Virus record (IMG/VR): IMGVR_UViG_3300043119_000229
Location: 1 to 22,985 of that record
DNA length: 22,985 nucleotides
Source of the DNA: a virus
Reading direction: 5' to 3' (one strand)
Positions within the stretch are counted from its first letter, which is position 1, and every line of letters begins with the position of its first letter. Below the pieces are notes generated by a model. The model saw only the letters and a list, made by a program, of their open reading frames with translations. It did no database searches and was not told the origin of the DNA. This document shows positions 11,777-20,175 of the stretch, piece after piece. The translations under genes were made by a program, and so were the position numbers.

Positions 11777-11870
11777 TGTTTGGCGGAAGAGGTGAGATTC
11801 GAACTCACGGAAGGTTTAACCCTTCGATAGTTTTCAAGACTATTGCAATCGACCACTCTGCCACTCTTCC
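11777..11870. other. Probable phage attachment site (attP) within tRNA-Ser
   Basis: Tyrosine integrases of this kind commonly use the 3' half of a tRNA gene as crossover site, and int ends four bases from the tRNA 3' end here. The identity block with the host tRNA could extend from the CCA end at 11781 into the T arm or anticodon arm. Phage genes lie on both sides, so this would be attP rather than attL or attR. The exact core cannot be set without the host sequence. Confidence 0.5.
11781..11870 (-). tRNA. tRNA-Ser (anticodon UGA), complete, CCA encoded
   Basis: On the minus strand the gene folds as a class II tRNA. The acceptor stem is GGAAGAG/CTCTTCC with discriminator G and encoded CCA. 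The D arm contains AGTGGTCGA. The anticodon stem ATAGT/ACTAT encloses CTTGAAA with anticodon TGA. The long variable arm is GAAGG-GTTAAA-CCTTC, and the T arm is GTGAG-TTCGAAT-CTCAC. All arms are intact, so it is probably functional, reading UCN serine codons. Its 3' end faces int at 4 bp distance. A perfect TATAAT lies about 35 bp upstream of its 5' end. Confidence 0.95.
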
Positions 11871-11903
11871 AAACACGTTTTACATTGCTGCGATTTGTTG
11901 AGA

Positions 11904-11932
11904 ATTATAGGGGCAAGTAGTGGGAAAACACA
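11904..11932 (-). promoter_or_regulatory. Probable tRNA-Ser promoter
   Basis: On the minus strand a perfect -10 TATAAT (11909-11904) stands about 34 bases before the tRNA 5' end, predicting a start near 11897. No good -35 is seen at 16-18 bp (TGTGTT region). This suggests the tRNA is transcribed on its own rather than with late genes, which are cut off by the terminator at 12018-12042. Confidence 0.5.
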
Positions 11933-11979
11933 GTTTAGTACACACCCACCCGCAAACCCTTATGCCATCAACAGATTTC

Positions 11980-12009
11980 ACCAGTTTTCAAGTCTCAAGG
12001 GGAACTGGT
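11980..12009. repeat. Inverted repeat ACCAGTT/AACTGGT
   Basis: A perfect 7-bp inverted repeat with a 16-base spacer lies between the tRNA and the minus-strand terminator. It could be a protein-binding site in the attachment region or a weak hairpin. No function is assigned. Confidence 0.4.
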
Positions 12010-12017
12010 TAATGCTT

Positions 12018-12042
12018 AAAAAAATACCCTGAGAAATCAGGG
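12018..12042 (-). terminator. Rho-independent terminator, minus strand
   Basis: On the minus strand CCCTGA-TTTC-TCAGGG (12042-12027) forms a 6-bp stem with a 4-base loop, followed by TA and seven U residues (12024-12018). It is well placed to end the leftward late transcript after the 2513-aa gene, having crossed the plus-strand gene at 12157-12636, and keeps late transcription out of the tRNA and int. Confidence 0.8.
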
Positions 12043-12083
12043 ACTTGCGTTACTGACTTGCCCAATTTTCAAACCACAAAAGC

Positions 12084-12145
12084 ACACATGTGTCCACCAT
12101 TTCCTGCCTATCCCTAGGTATGTTTGGACACACATTTGGACACAC
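12084..12145. repeat. TGGACAC repeats in the attachment region
   Basis: TTTGGACACAC occurs twice in direct orientation (12123-12133 and 12135-12145, period 12), and the inverse GTGTCCA lies at 12090-12096 within the palindrome ACACATGTGT (12084-12093). Short direct repeats near attP often are integrase arm-type sites, and these lie about 220-360 bp from the tRNA. They also directly precede the 12157 gene, so an operator for that gene is an alternative. Confidence 0.45.
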
Positions 12146-12156
12146 CCTAGAAGCAC

Positions 12157-12636
12157 ATGGCCAAGAACAAAAAACCCACGAAAAAGTACAAGCCACGGTA
12201 TGCCAAAGACACCTTGCCCGTGGTCTACCGATTCTCGCAAGGCAACGAGACAGACCTGCAACTCATCCCTCACACGTCGCTGTCCAAGTTCAAGGAAGGG
12301 GCCGCCGACTCACAGGATTGGCACACCCTTGCCTCGCGCCTGAACCTTGGCAACACCCTCGCCTACACCCACTATGAGGGCGAGGTGAAGGCCATGATGG
12401 ACAAGGCGACCATAGCCCTTGGCAGCGTGTTTAAGCGCCACGAAAAGACTGGGGTATGGGGTTGCACCGGAGACGAGTTCAACTCGATGGGCGATGGCCT
12501 GAACCTCACAGACCAGATGCAGAAGGAATGCACCCGCCGTGAGCTTCAAGACGCGATGGCCCACGTCATTGAGGTTGCGGCCGTAAACCGAGGCAGGGTT
12601 CCTGCCAAGGTCATGGCTGTCAATCTGGGGCTTTGA
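12157..12636 (+). CDS. Hypothetical phage protein, convergent with late operon
   Basis: A 159-aa protein with a basic N-terminal tail (AKNKKPTKKYKPRYAK) and a largely helical body (LASRLNLGNTLAYTHYEG, VKAMMDKATIALGSVFKRH, ECTRRELQDAMAHVIEVAA). No motif is recognised. The start ATG has only a weak AGAAG upstream. It is the only plus-strand gene beyond the tRNA, and its 3' end overlaps the 3' end of the 2513-aa late gene by 17 bp, so late read-through transcripts would be antisense to it. The basic tail suggests nucleic-acid contact. It may be expressed in the lysogen or early. Confidence 0.75.
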   Translation: MAKNKKPTKKYKPRYAKDTLPVVYRFSQGNETDLQLIPHTSLSKFKEGAADSQDWHTLASRLNLGNTLAYTHYEGEVKAMMDKATIALGSVFKRHEKTGVWGCTGDEFNSMGDGLNLTDQMQKECTRRELQDAMAHVIEVAAVNRGRVPAKVMAVNLGL

Positions 12637-15600
12637 TGCCCCTTGTCTTTGGCACTGAGTAGTAGCGGTCTCCGCGCTTCACAATCTCCGAGCCTCGCTC
12701 CTGCTCACCCTTGTCTGCCAAGTCCCAAGTCTCATGCTTGCGACCCTTGAGAACAATGTAGCTGTCATCCGGCAAGCCGTGCATCTTCTTGTCCTCATCG
12801 CTTGCCATCGTGACCGAACCCCAGTGACCAGCGTTTTCACCAGTTCCGTCTGGGCCTAGGCCAGCAGCCTTGGCTGTTGCGTAGTCATAGTCTGAACTCT
12901 CAGGGTCAAACTTCACCTCGCCGCCATCAGCAAACTCCGGCTTGTTGCGAGAGCGACTGATTCGCATCTCTTCGGCTCGCTTGGCCAACTCAGATTTCAG
13001 GGCGTTCAAGCGGTCAATCTCGATTCGCTTGGCCGCGCCGTCCATCTGTTCGTTCTCCTGAACCATCTTGATGCGCTTGCCCACTTGAGCCAACGTGTCG
13101 GCAGTCTGTGTGTAAGCCTTGCTCAAGGTAATCAGGTCGCGCTTCTCGCTCAACAGTTCAGCAGCCTTGGCTGTCTCGCCAGCATTGAGGTACATGCGAT
13201 AGTCTGACGCAACAGTAGAAATCTCCTTGGCGTTTTCATAGAACGAACTGACGTACTTTGACTGTGACTGCGGCATTGTCTTGACATAGTTGCCAACAAC
13301 AAACAGGTCATCAATCCGCTTGTCTGGAGACTCACCGGGTTTCAGTGGGCTAAGCAAGAAATTACCAGACGCTTGCATCACAGTCCCGACCCAGCCCAGA
13401 TAACCACGAATTGTGTAATCCATCTGGATTGGAGAGAGCTGCATGTTTTCAGCGTTTGCTCCGGTCACAGCAGACACCACCTCAGCACCAATCTGGTTTA
13501 TCTTGGCCAAGCCAATGCCTACGCTGGATGTGCCAGCATTAACGCGATTAGCTTTGGACAGACGCTCCATACCCATTGACTCGATTGGCCTACCAGTAAA
13601 TCCATCCTTGTTGCTGTCCAGTTCAAGGACAGGGCGAAACATTTGGGGAACCGGATTGATGGCCAAGTTGTCGTGCAACAGAGCCAGCAGACGCTTACCA
13701 AACAACTTGCCCTCGACAGTTGGGTCAACAAACTGTTCTGTTGCTCGACCAATCGCAGTACCGATAGCGCCAAGCTCGAACGGCTTTGGAACTCGAACGG
13801 CTGTTTCTGTGCCGGGAATCTTGAACCAATAGAACGAATCCTTGTCCCACTCTTCCCGCTTCTTCCAGTCATCGTCATCCATCTGAGCCAAGTACAGAGA
13901 AAGCTCAACGAGCGTCACAGCGCCGAGAACGATACCAAACTTTGCAGCCTTCTTGCGCTCAGAATCTGTTGGCTCGCCAAACATGACAGAGCGCACGGGG
14001 TCGATACCGTCGCGGCCAATCTTGTAGAGACCTTGCAGTCGAGCGTTGAAATACGGTAGCACTTGGCTTGCCCAGCGAATCGCCTCCCAGCTACCTTGCA
14101 AGCTAAAGTCTTGCAAGTCACGAGCTGCGTATGCTGCATCAAGTGGACTTCCGCCTTGGGCAATCACCTTGTTGTAAAGATTAATGCGGTTTGCATTCTC
14201 CATCGCGTCGCTAATCTCATCGTACTTGTCTTGGTACTTTCCAAACCAAGCCTTTGCCTTTTCTGTTGTAGTCAACACGTTCTGATTGTCTACGCCGGAT
14301 TTGATGATGCGCTTCAATGAGACGCTCTGGTCTCCATCCCCCGCATTGCCCATCGCGAATACGCCGCCAGATGCCAGAGCATCAGCATGGTCGTGCTTGT
14401 ATGAGCGGTAGCCCTCTATCGCGTTTGCAATAGGATTCTTACCGTTGTCAGACAAGGCAAGCGACTGCACAGAATCACGAACCAAGTTGTTAATCTTGAA
14501 TGTTGGCGACAGAGACACAAAGCGCGTCAAGGTTGTTTTGAATGGGCGAGCAATATCAAGGAACCAGTTGCTCGCGCCTACGTTGGCAATTTTATCTAGG
14601 GCCGTCAGAAGAAACTCGTCTTTGACCTCGTAGTGAACGGGCTTGCCTTTCTCCATGACCTTGACCGTGTACTTCAATGGAACAGCGTTGCCACCTTCAT
14701 CCTTGCCAAACTTTTCATCAACCTTTGTTACCTTGTTTACAACGCCAATCTGTTGGGCGTAGTTAAGCGTCTCAACAGCAGCACCGTTCTTCATGCTCGC
14801 CGACATGATGTGAGACCAGTTAAGAAGCACGTTCTCAAGCAGGTCATTCAATGGGCGAGAGCTGCCCTTCAAAGCCTTTGACATGTACTGACCGACGTGA
14901 CCAGATGAGTTCTGCGCAGCCGACAGCGAGCCATCCTCTTCCATCTGGCGATAGAAGGGAACATACCAAACATCTGCTGCAAACTTCTTGTAGCCAGCTT
15001 CATCAATCAGACCTTTGAACTTTGCCAAATCAAGGATAGAACGATTCAGCTCATTCATGCCTTGAAGCGTCTTGATGTAAGTTGCCACGCGAGACTTGCC
15101 ATCCTTCATCGTGCCAAGGTTCAGGCGCTTGAGGTTGGTGATTTCTTCGTCAGTAAAGAAGTTCTCGCGGTCTTGCTTCTTGAGTTCGCCAGCGCGGTTT
15201 GCCGCAATCCACAGCAGGAAGCGGTCAACCTCTGGGCCGACTGGCTCAAGAATCTTTTTCAAGCTATCTGTTCCCTTTTTCAACTGGAGAACACCGCCGA
15301 CATCTTTGACTTGGCCGTAATGAAGGACAGTCTTCAAAGCCCCGTCTTGCAAACCGTTGGACATGCGAACCATCTTGTAGACAGTTTCATTGATGTCTCG
15401 AATTGGACGGTACTTATCGAACAGACCCTGAACAATATGCTTACCGAAGTTTGCGCGCAGTGAGTTAATCCGCTCGCTGACTGTTGGAGGACTGACGTGA
15501 CCCTTGGCCATAGCCATTGCACGCACGTTAGCGGGAACATCAGCAAACTGAGCCTCGTATTCACGGGCGCGGAACAGTGGAAGGCCATCCTCCTCGACGG

Positions 15601-18600
15601 CCCTTTGCAGCTTTTCAGGAATGACGAAGCCAAGCTGTTGGCCAGTGCCTTCAATGGTCATTATCTCAACCTTGCCGTCAAAGCCTTTGAGGACTTCTTT
15701 CGCGACAGATGGAACCTTTGTGTCGTAGTAGTAGGCGAGACCATCATCAGCATCGCTGCCATATCGCTCAACCTGCTGCTCGCCGCGCGTCCAAGCAATC
15801 TTGTTGATGCCAGACTTTTGGGCGTAAGCAATCGCACGCTTCAATAGTAGAGCAGTCCATGCTTCGCTATTGTTCGTGAATGGCGCGTCCGGCACATCTG
15901 TTGGGACGTGCTGTTTGATTTTGTTGGCTGCGGCGGTGGTTGCGTCAAGCTCCTCTTTGAGCTTTGCTTTTTCTTCCGAACTCGCTGCCGCCGCAATCTT
16001 TTCCTTAATGGAGGAGATTGATTCCATCATCTCGTTGTACTTGGCACGCTTGCGCTTGTTCTGCTGGCGCTGACTTTGCAGCTCCTCAATGAACAGAACT
16101 TTATCGCCGCGCGTGTCTTCGCGTGTGTTCATTCGCAACCAGCCAATAGCCTTGCCGCCAGACACATCGCCGTAGTGAATGATGTCCTTTTGCGCGTATG
16201 GCGCAACAGTCGGGTCAAGCAGCACCAACTCTGTGTAGTTCTTGCCGCCCTTCAACACAAGGTTGTGGCCTTCGTCGCCATGCTTTGTCTTGATTGATTT
16301 AATGGACTGCTGGTAGTCGCGGACAAAATTCTTCATGCCAATCGAATGGCTAATGATTGACTTCATCTCCTCTTCGTCCATAAAGGCAACACTTGCCTCG
16401 GTGTCGTCAATGTCGCCATTGTCAATTAAGTCGTAGATTGCTTGGCGCATGTCGTCCTGAGTTGGCACTTCGCTGACTTCGCTAAGGATGATGTCGTTCA
16501 GGTTTACCTTATTGCCGCCAATAAAGTTGAGCACCTGCTCCTTGGTGACTTTGCCATCTTGCATATCAAGCCAGTCGTTGATGCCGACCCACTTAATCTC
16601 TGCCGCACGCACTCCCATCTTTGGCGCGTTACTTGCAAGCCAAGCCTTCCACTGTTCTGCTGGCATGTTCTCTTGCTTTGCGCCACGGAATGCACGCTCA
16701 AGCGCAGAGTAAAAAGTTGGAGTGCCAGCGCGCGCAGCCATCGCATCTTTAACAGATTTGGCAGCGGCCTCTGTTCCACCAGCGCCCATCTCGCCCTTGC
16801 CTTCAATGACATAGGCGCGAGCGTTGGCAACAATCTGGCGAACTTCTTCGTCTGACACGGACTTGATGCCGAACTTGTCGCGCAACCATGCACGCACAGC
16901 TTCGTACAACTTGCGAAGCGCAGACTTCTCCGCGACCTTCAAGTCGGCTGGGTCTTTCTCGGCCATGTCAGCAAGAACTTCCTCCACTGCAATAGCCTTG
17001 CCCAATCCTTCTTTTATGTCCATCGCATCAGCGAGCTTGCGAACTTCTGAGTTGCCGTTGTAGATGCTCATCATCACGTCAGCATGGTTCTCACCAAATA
17101 GTGAGCGCATACCGAAGTGACCTGTGATTTCGTGGGCCACAGTCAGGATTGCATCCTCTGCGTTGTGCATGTTTCCAGCAACCAGCCAGACCTTGTTGTT
17201 GTAGAACAGACCGGGGACTTTGTTGTCCATGCCCTTCTTCTTGATGGTGGTTAGGGCGCGGATTGGCAAGTCGTCTTCTGTTTCGACAACTTTGATTTCT
17301 GGCAAGCGCTTCCACTTGGAAACCATGTCCTCAACAATCTTGTCCACGGCAGCCTTAGACATGCCGGTGTCGCCAACGGTGGTGACACGGAACACGCCGT
17401 CCATGCTGGCCTTGTTGCGATTCTCTTCTGCGAGTGCGTTGACTCGTTTTGCACGAGCGTCACGCATCACGCTGCGAACGAGTTGGTCGTGGTACTCGGC
17501 AGTGCTAAATGGCTTCTCGCCATCTTCCGGCGCGTAGGCGTTAATCCAATCGCCCTGCGCTTGCTTGGGCAACTTGTTGAACGGGATGTGTGCCACCACG
17601 CCATCATCGTTGTCTTCCCAGCTATCAATCGCTTCGAGCTTGATTTGCTTGGCGTTTGGCTTCTCTTCCTTGGCCTTTGGTTCTGGCTTTGCTTTAGGCT
17701 CAGGCTTGGCTTCAACCTTCTGTTCAACAGACGTGTCGATTTCAGGCTCGACTTTCGACACAACAGGCGCTGGCTTTTCTTCCTTCACTTGCTTCGCCTC
17801 TTCATCAACAGCCGCTTTGCGCTCGCTGATTGCAGCAGCAACCGGCTTCACCTCTGTTGTTGTGTCAGCAACCGCAGGAATATTCTCGACGTTTTCTTGC
17901 GAGACGACTTGCTCGGTGATGACCTCGTTGGTTTTGTTGTCGCGCTGTTGCGCCACCACATCGGCTGGCTTAACCTGCTCTGTTGCAGTCGGCTCAACAT
18001 AGCCAAGGGTTTCACCCATCGCCTGTTTAAAGCCAACCTTCTTGATGCGCTTTTGAACCTTCGCGCCAATGCCCTTGTCTTTCGAGACGACAACAGACTC
18101 AGCGCCTGTCTCTGGGTCTTTGACCGTAACCTTGGTCAAGCCTTTGGTGTTGAGGTTTTTAGACTCTTGCTTGCCAACGACAGCGGCTGGCTTGCGGCCA
18201 TCTGCCACAGCGTCAACCTGAGCTTGCACCTGACTTGCTGATTCCGGCTGGAACCCAGCACTGTTCACTGCGACTGCACCGTCTGGTGTTTTCACAGTCT
18301 GCATGTCGCTTGCTGTTTGGCTCTGTTGCTTCTCGCGACTTTCGATGAAGTAGAACGAGCCACCGCCAGCTTCTTTGGAGCGCTTGCCCTGACGAATCTG
18401 GAACTCAGCATCGTCAACACTTTCAGCAAAGCCGCCTTCACGCTTGCCGGTCTCCTTGTTCACGGGGCCGTACAAGAATGTCTCTGCCAGTTTGGGAGAG
18501 ACGAAGCTGTTGCTGACCGCCTTGCCTTCGATTTGCAATGGGATTGCTTGCCAACCGGCTTGGCTCGACACCATGTCTTCTGGCGACATTGCAACCGTAC

Positions 18601-20161
18601 TGCCCTCTTGATTGAGTAGCGCTGGCTTAGCGTCTCCTTCGAGAGTCTTGGTCTCTTCGTTGGGTGTGACAGATGAGCGCTGAATTACCGGCGCATTTGC
18701 GCCAGTGCCAACACCAATGCTGGTGGATGCGGTGTCGCCGAATGCGGCTTGCACATCCTCGCCACGCTCTTTGCGTGTTTTCTCTTGCTCTTCTGCGCTC
18801 TTGATGTCCAGCTCTGCAAGCTGACGGTCAAGTTTGCCAATCTGTGTGGCGAGACCTTGGAAGCGTGGGTCGTCCGCGCTCTCGATGCCAGCGCCCTGAA
18901 TGATTGCGGAGGTGCGTTCATCCTGCATCATCGCATCAAAGATTTGCTGACGAGCGGCAGCACCCTCTTCGCGCAGGTCTGTGAGGATTTTCTCTTTCTG
19001 CTCTGGAGTTGCCTCTTCGAACATCTTTTGCAATGCGAGCTGGCCGCCTTTGAAGCCGCCGCCAGCCAAGCCGCCAATGGCAACAGACTCAGAGAACCCT
19101 TCGCCGACGGGTTTGTAGCCCAGCTTGTTGGTCAACAGGCTCTGCGTGCCTTCTTCCCCACCCTCTGTCAGGAAGGTCATGCCAATCTGTTTCGCAGCGC
19201 CACCGCTGTCAGCAAACAGACCGACCTTGTTCATTGCAAAGTTCAGCGGCAGGTTGACCATGTAGGCTTTCCAAGCCTGTTCGTTGGCGTGCTCCTTGTT
19301 GCCAGTCTCAGACATTGCCTTTTCGAATGTCTCTTGAGCAACACCCGCCGACTCCATCAGGGCGGCTAAGCCAGCACCACCCGCGCGCGCGGCAGCAACG
19401 CCAGCGCCAGCCAACTGCAAGCCCTTCACTGCGCCAGCACCGGGAGCCACGAAAGCCAACATGGAGCCAACAGCACCAGACAGCTTCTGTGCGGTGTCTT
19501 GTTCGCGTGGAGTCAAAGCCTGAGCTTCACGTTTGCCAGCCTGAGCCAAGCTGCGGATTGAGTCAGAACCAACAGAGTCGCCAACCCATTCAAGCGTGCC
19601 AGACACAGCACTGCCAAAACCGGCAGCAGCGGAGTCAAACATCTTCATGGCGTAGCCACGGTCTTTTGAATCTGTTCCCAGCTCAACACGACGCTTGGCC
19701 ACGAGAGCATTTTGCTCAGCCTCTTCTGCGTTGTACTGAGCGAGACCTTGCTGGTCTACCTTGGCGGCCTCTGGTTTGTTCTCGCCAAATGCCTTGGTGA
19801 TTCCAGTGTCAACAGCCTCGCCGATGCGCGACAACATGCCGGGCTTCTTCTCTGGAGTCAAGTCTGCGAACAGTGGCTGGTACGCGATACCGCCTTCGGC
19901 TTGCTTTGGCTGGGCCATCTGGGACTCAGGCTTTGAAGACAGGTCGCCAAACAAGGGTTGGTACGAGATTACCGCTGGCTGCTCCTTGCTTGGTGCAGCA
20001 ACAGATGGGCGCTTCTCTTCAACAGGACGACCAAGACGCAGCTCGGCTGCGCGTTGGTTCACCTGTGTATTTGCTTCGTTGAAGGTCTTGTAAATTGAAG
20101 ATGGGTTCGAGCTACCCAAGTTCAGTTCATCATCTTCCAAACCTAGGATTCCGGTACTCAT
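12620..20161 (-). CDS. Giant polyvalent internal virion protein with metallopeptidase-like motif (T7 gp16-like position)
   Basis: A 2513-aa protein, started at ATG 20161 with AAGGAG nine bases upstream. The N terminus (1-110) carries a duplicated YQPLFGDL/YQPLFADL motif. Gly/Ala-rich hydrophobic helices lie near 225-265, and a Lys/Pro/Glu-rich linker near 775-840. Residues 1000-1020 hold AHEITGHFGMR (His1010, Glu1011, His1015), the HExxGH form of phage polyvalent metallopeptidases. About 1150-1500 (EELQSQRQQ, IAWTRGEQQVERYG) matches a domain common in large polyvalent proteins, and 1560-2440 resembles LPD38-type internal virion proteins (FKINNLVRDS, DFSLQGSWEAIRWASQVLPY), with a hydrophobic helix near 2077-2095. 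The last 75 residues form a small domain with GRKHETWD. By position and content it is probably ejected into the host with the DNA. Peptidase activity is inferred. Confidence 0.85.
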   Translation of the reverse strand: MSTGILGLEDDELNLGSSNPSSIYKTFNEANTQVNQRAAELRLGRPVEEKRPSVAAPSKEQPAVISYQPLFGDLSSKPESQMAQPKQAEGGIAYQPLFADLTPEKKPGMLSRIGEAVDTGITKAFGENKPEAAKVDQQGLAQYNAEEAEQNALVAKRRVELGTDSKDRGYAMKMFDSAAAGFGSAVSGTLEWVGDSVGSDSIRSLAQAGKREAQALTPREQDTAQKLSGAVGSMLAFVAPGAGAVKGLQLAGAGVAAARAGGAGLAALMESAGVAQETFEKAMSETGNKEHANEQAWKAYMVNLPLNFAMNKVGLFADSGGAAKQIGMTFLTEGGEEGTQSLLTNKLGYKPVGEGFSESVAIGGLAGGGFKGGQLALQKMFEEATPEQKEKILTDLREEGAAARQQIFDAMMQDERTSAIIQGAGIESADDPRFQGLATQIGKLDRQLAELDIKSAEEQEKTRKERGEDVQAAFGDTASTSIGVGTGANAPVIQRSSVTPNEETKTLEGDAKPALLNQEGSTVAMSPEDMVSSQAGWQAIPLQIEGKAVSNSFVSPKLAETFLYGPVNKETGKREGGFAESVDDAEFQIRQGKRSKEAGGGSFYFIESREKQQSQTASDMQTVKTPDGAVAVNSAGFQPESASQVQAQVDAVADGRKPAAVVGKQESKNLNTKGLTKVTVKDPETGAESVVVSKDKGIGAKVQKRIKKVGFKQAMGETLGYVEPTATEQVKPADVVAQQRDNKTNEVITEQVVSQENVENIPAVADTTTEVKPVAAAISERKAAVDEEAKQVKEEKPAPVVSKVEPEIDTSVEQKVEAKPEPKAKPEPKAKEEKPNAKQIKLEAIDSWEDNDDGVVAHIPFNKLPKQAQGDWINAYAPEDGEKPFSTAEYHDQLVRSVMRDARAKRVNALAEENRNKASMDGVFRVTTVGDTGMSKAAVDKIVEDMVSKWKRLPEIKVVETEDDLPIRALTTIKKKGMDNKVPGLFYNNKVWLVAGNMHNAEDAILTVAHEITGHFGMRSLFGENHADVMMSIYNGNSEVRKLADAMDIKEGLGKAIAVEEVLADMAEKDPADLKVAEKSALRKLYEAVRAWLRDKFGIKSVSDEEVRQIVANARAYVIEGKGEMGAGGTEAAAKSVKDAMAARAGTPTFYSALERAFRGAKQENMPAEQWKAWLASNAPKMGVRAAEIKWVGINDWLDMQDGKVTKEQVLNFIGGNKVNLNDIILSEVSEVPTQDDMRQAIYDLIDNGDIDDTEASVAFMDEEEMKSIISHSIGMKNFVRDYQQSIKSIKTKHGDEGHNLVLKGGKNYTELVLLDPTVAPYAQKDIIHYGDVSGGKAIGWLRMNTREDTRGDKVLFIEELQSQRQQNKRKRAKYNEMMESISSIKEKIAAAASSEEKAKLKEELDATTAAANKIKQHVPTDVPDAPFTNNSEAWTALLLKRAIAYAQKSGINKIAWTRGEQQVERYGSDADDGLAYYYDTKVPSVAKEVLKGFDGKVEIMTIEGTGQQLGFVIPEKLQRAVEEDGLPLFRAREYEAQFADVPANVRAMAMAKGHVSPPTVSERINSLRANFGKHIVQGLFDKYRPIRDINETVYKMVRMSNGLQDGALKTVLHYGQVKDVGGVLQLKKGTDSLKKILEPVGPEVDRFLLWIAANRAGELKKQDRENFFTDEEITNLKRLNLGTMKDGKSRVATYIKTLQGMNELNRSILDLAKFKGLIDEAGYKKFAADVWYVPFYRQMEEDGSLSAAQNSSGHVGQYMSKALKGSSRPLNDLLENVLLNWSHIMSASMKNGAAVETLNYAQQIGVVNKVTKVDEKFGKDEGGNAVPLKYTVKVMEKGKPVHYEVKDEFLLTALDKIANVGASNWFLDIARPFKTTLTRFVSLSPTFKINNLVRDSVQSLALSDNGKNPIANAIEGYRSYKHDHADALASGGVFAMGNAGDGDQSVSLKRIIKSGVDNQNVLTTTEKAKAWFGKYQDKYDEISDAMENANRINLYNKVIAQGGSPLDAAYAARDLQDFSLQGSWEAIRWASQVLPYFNARLQGLYKIGRDGIDPVRSVMFGEPTDSERKKAAKFGIVLGAVTLVELSLYLAQMDDDDWKKREEWDKDSFYWFKIPGTETAVRVPKPFELGAIGTAIGRATEQFVDPTVEGKLFGKRLLALLHDNLAINPVPQMFRPVLELDSNKDGFTGRPIESMGMERLSKANRVNAGTSSVGIGLAKINQIGAEVVSAVTGANAENMQLSPIQMDYTIRGYLGWVGTVMQASGNFLLSPLKPGESPDKRIDDLFVVGNYVKTMPQSQSKYVSSFYENAKEISTVASDYRMYLNAGETAKAAELLSEKRDLITLSKAYTQTADTLAQVGKRIKMVQENEQMDGAAKRIEIDRLNALKSELAKRAEEMRISRSRNKPEFADGGEVKFDPESSDYDYATAKAAGLGPDGTGENAGHWGSVTMASDEDKKMHGLPDDSYIVLKGRKHETWDLADKGEQERGSEIVKRGDRYYSVPKTRGIKAPD

Positions 20162-20175
20162 CGACGATTCACTCC

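Noticed and set aside
11781-12156. Prophage-host boundary at the tRNA
   Set aside because: Sequence beyond the tRNA continues into phage late genes in an orientation fitting one circular phage map, so attP is more likely than attL or attR. An assembly join cannot be fully excluded.
13443-19800. Many long plus-strand ORFs opposite the 2513-aa gene
   Set aside because: They lack ribosome binding sites, overlap each other in several frames and show Ser/Cys/Arg-rich shadow composition typical of antisense frames.
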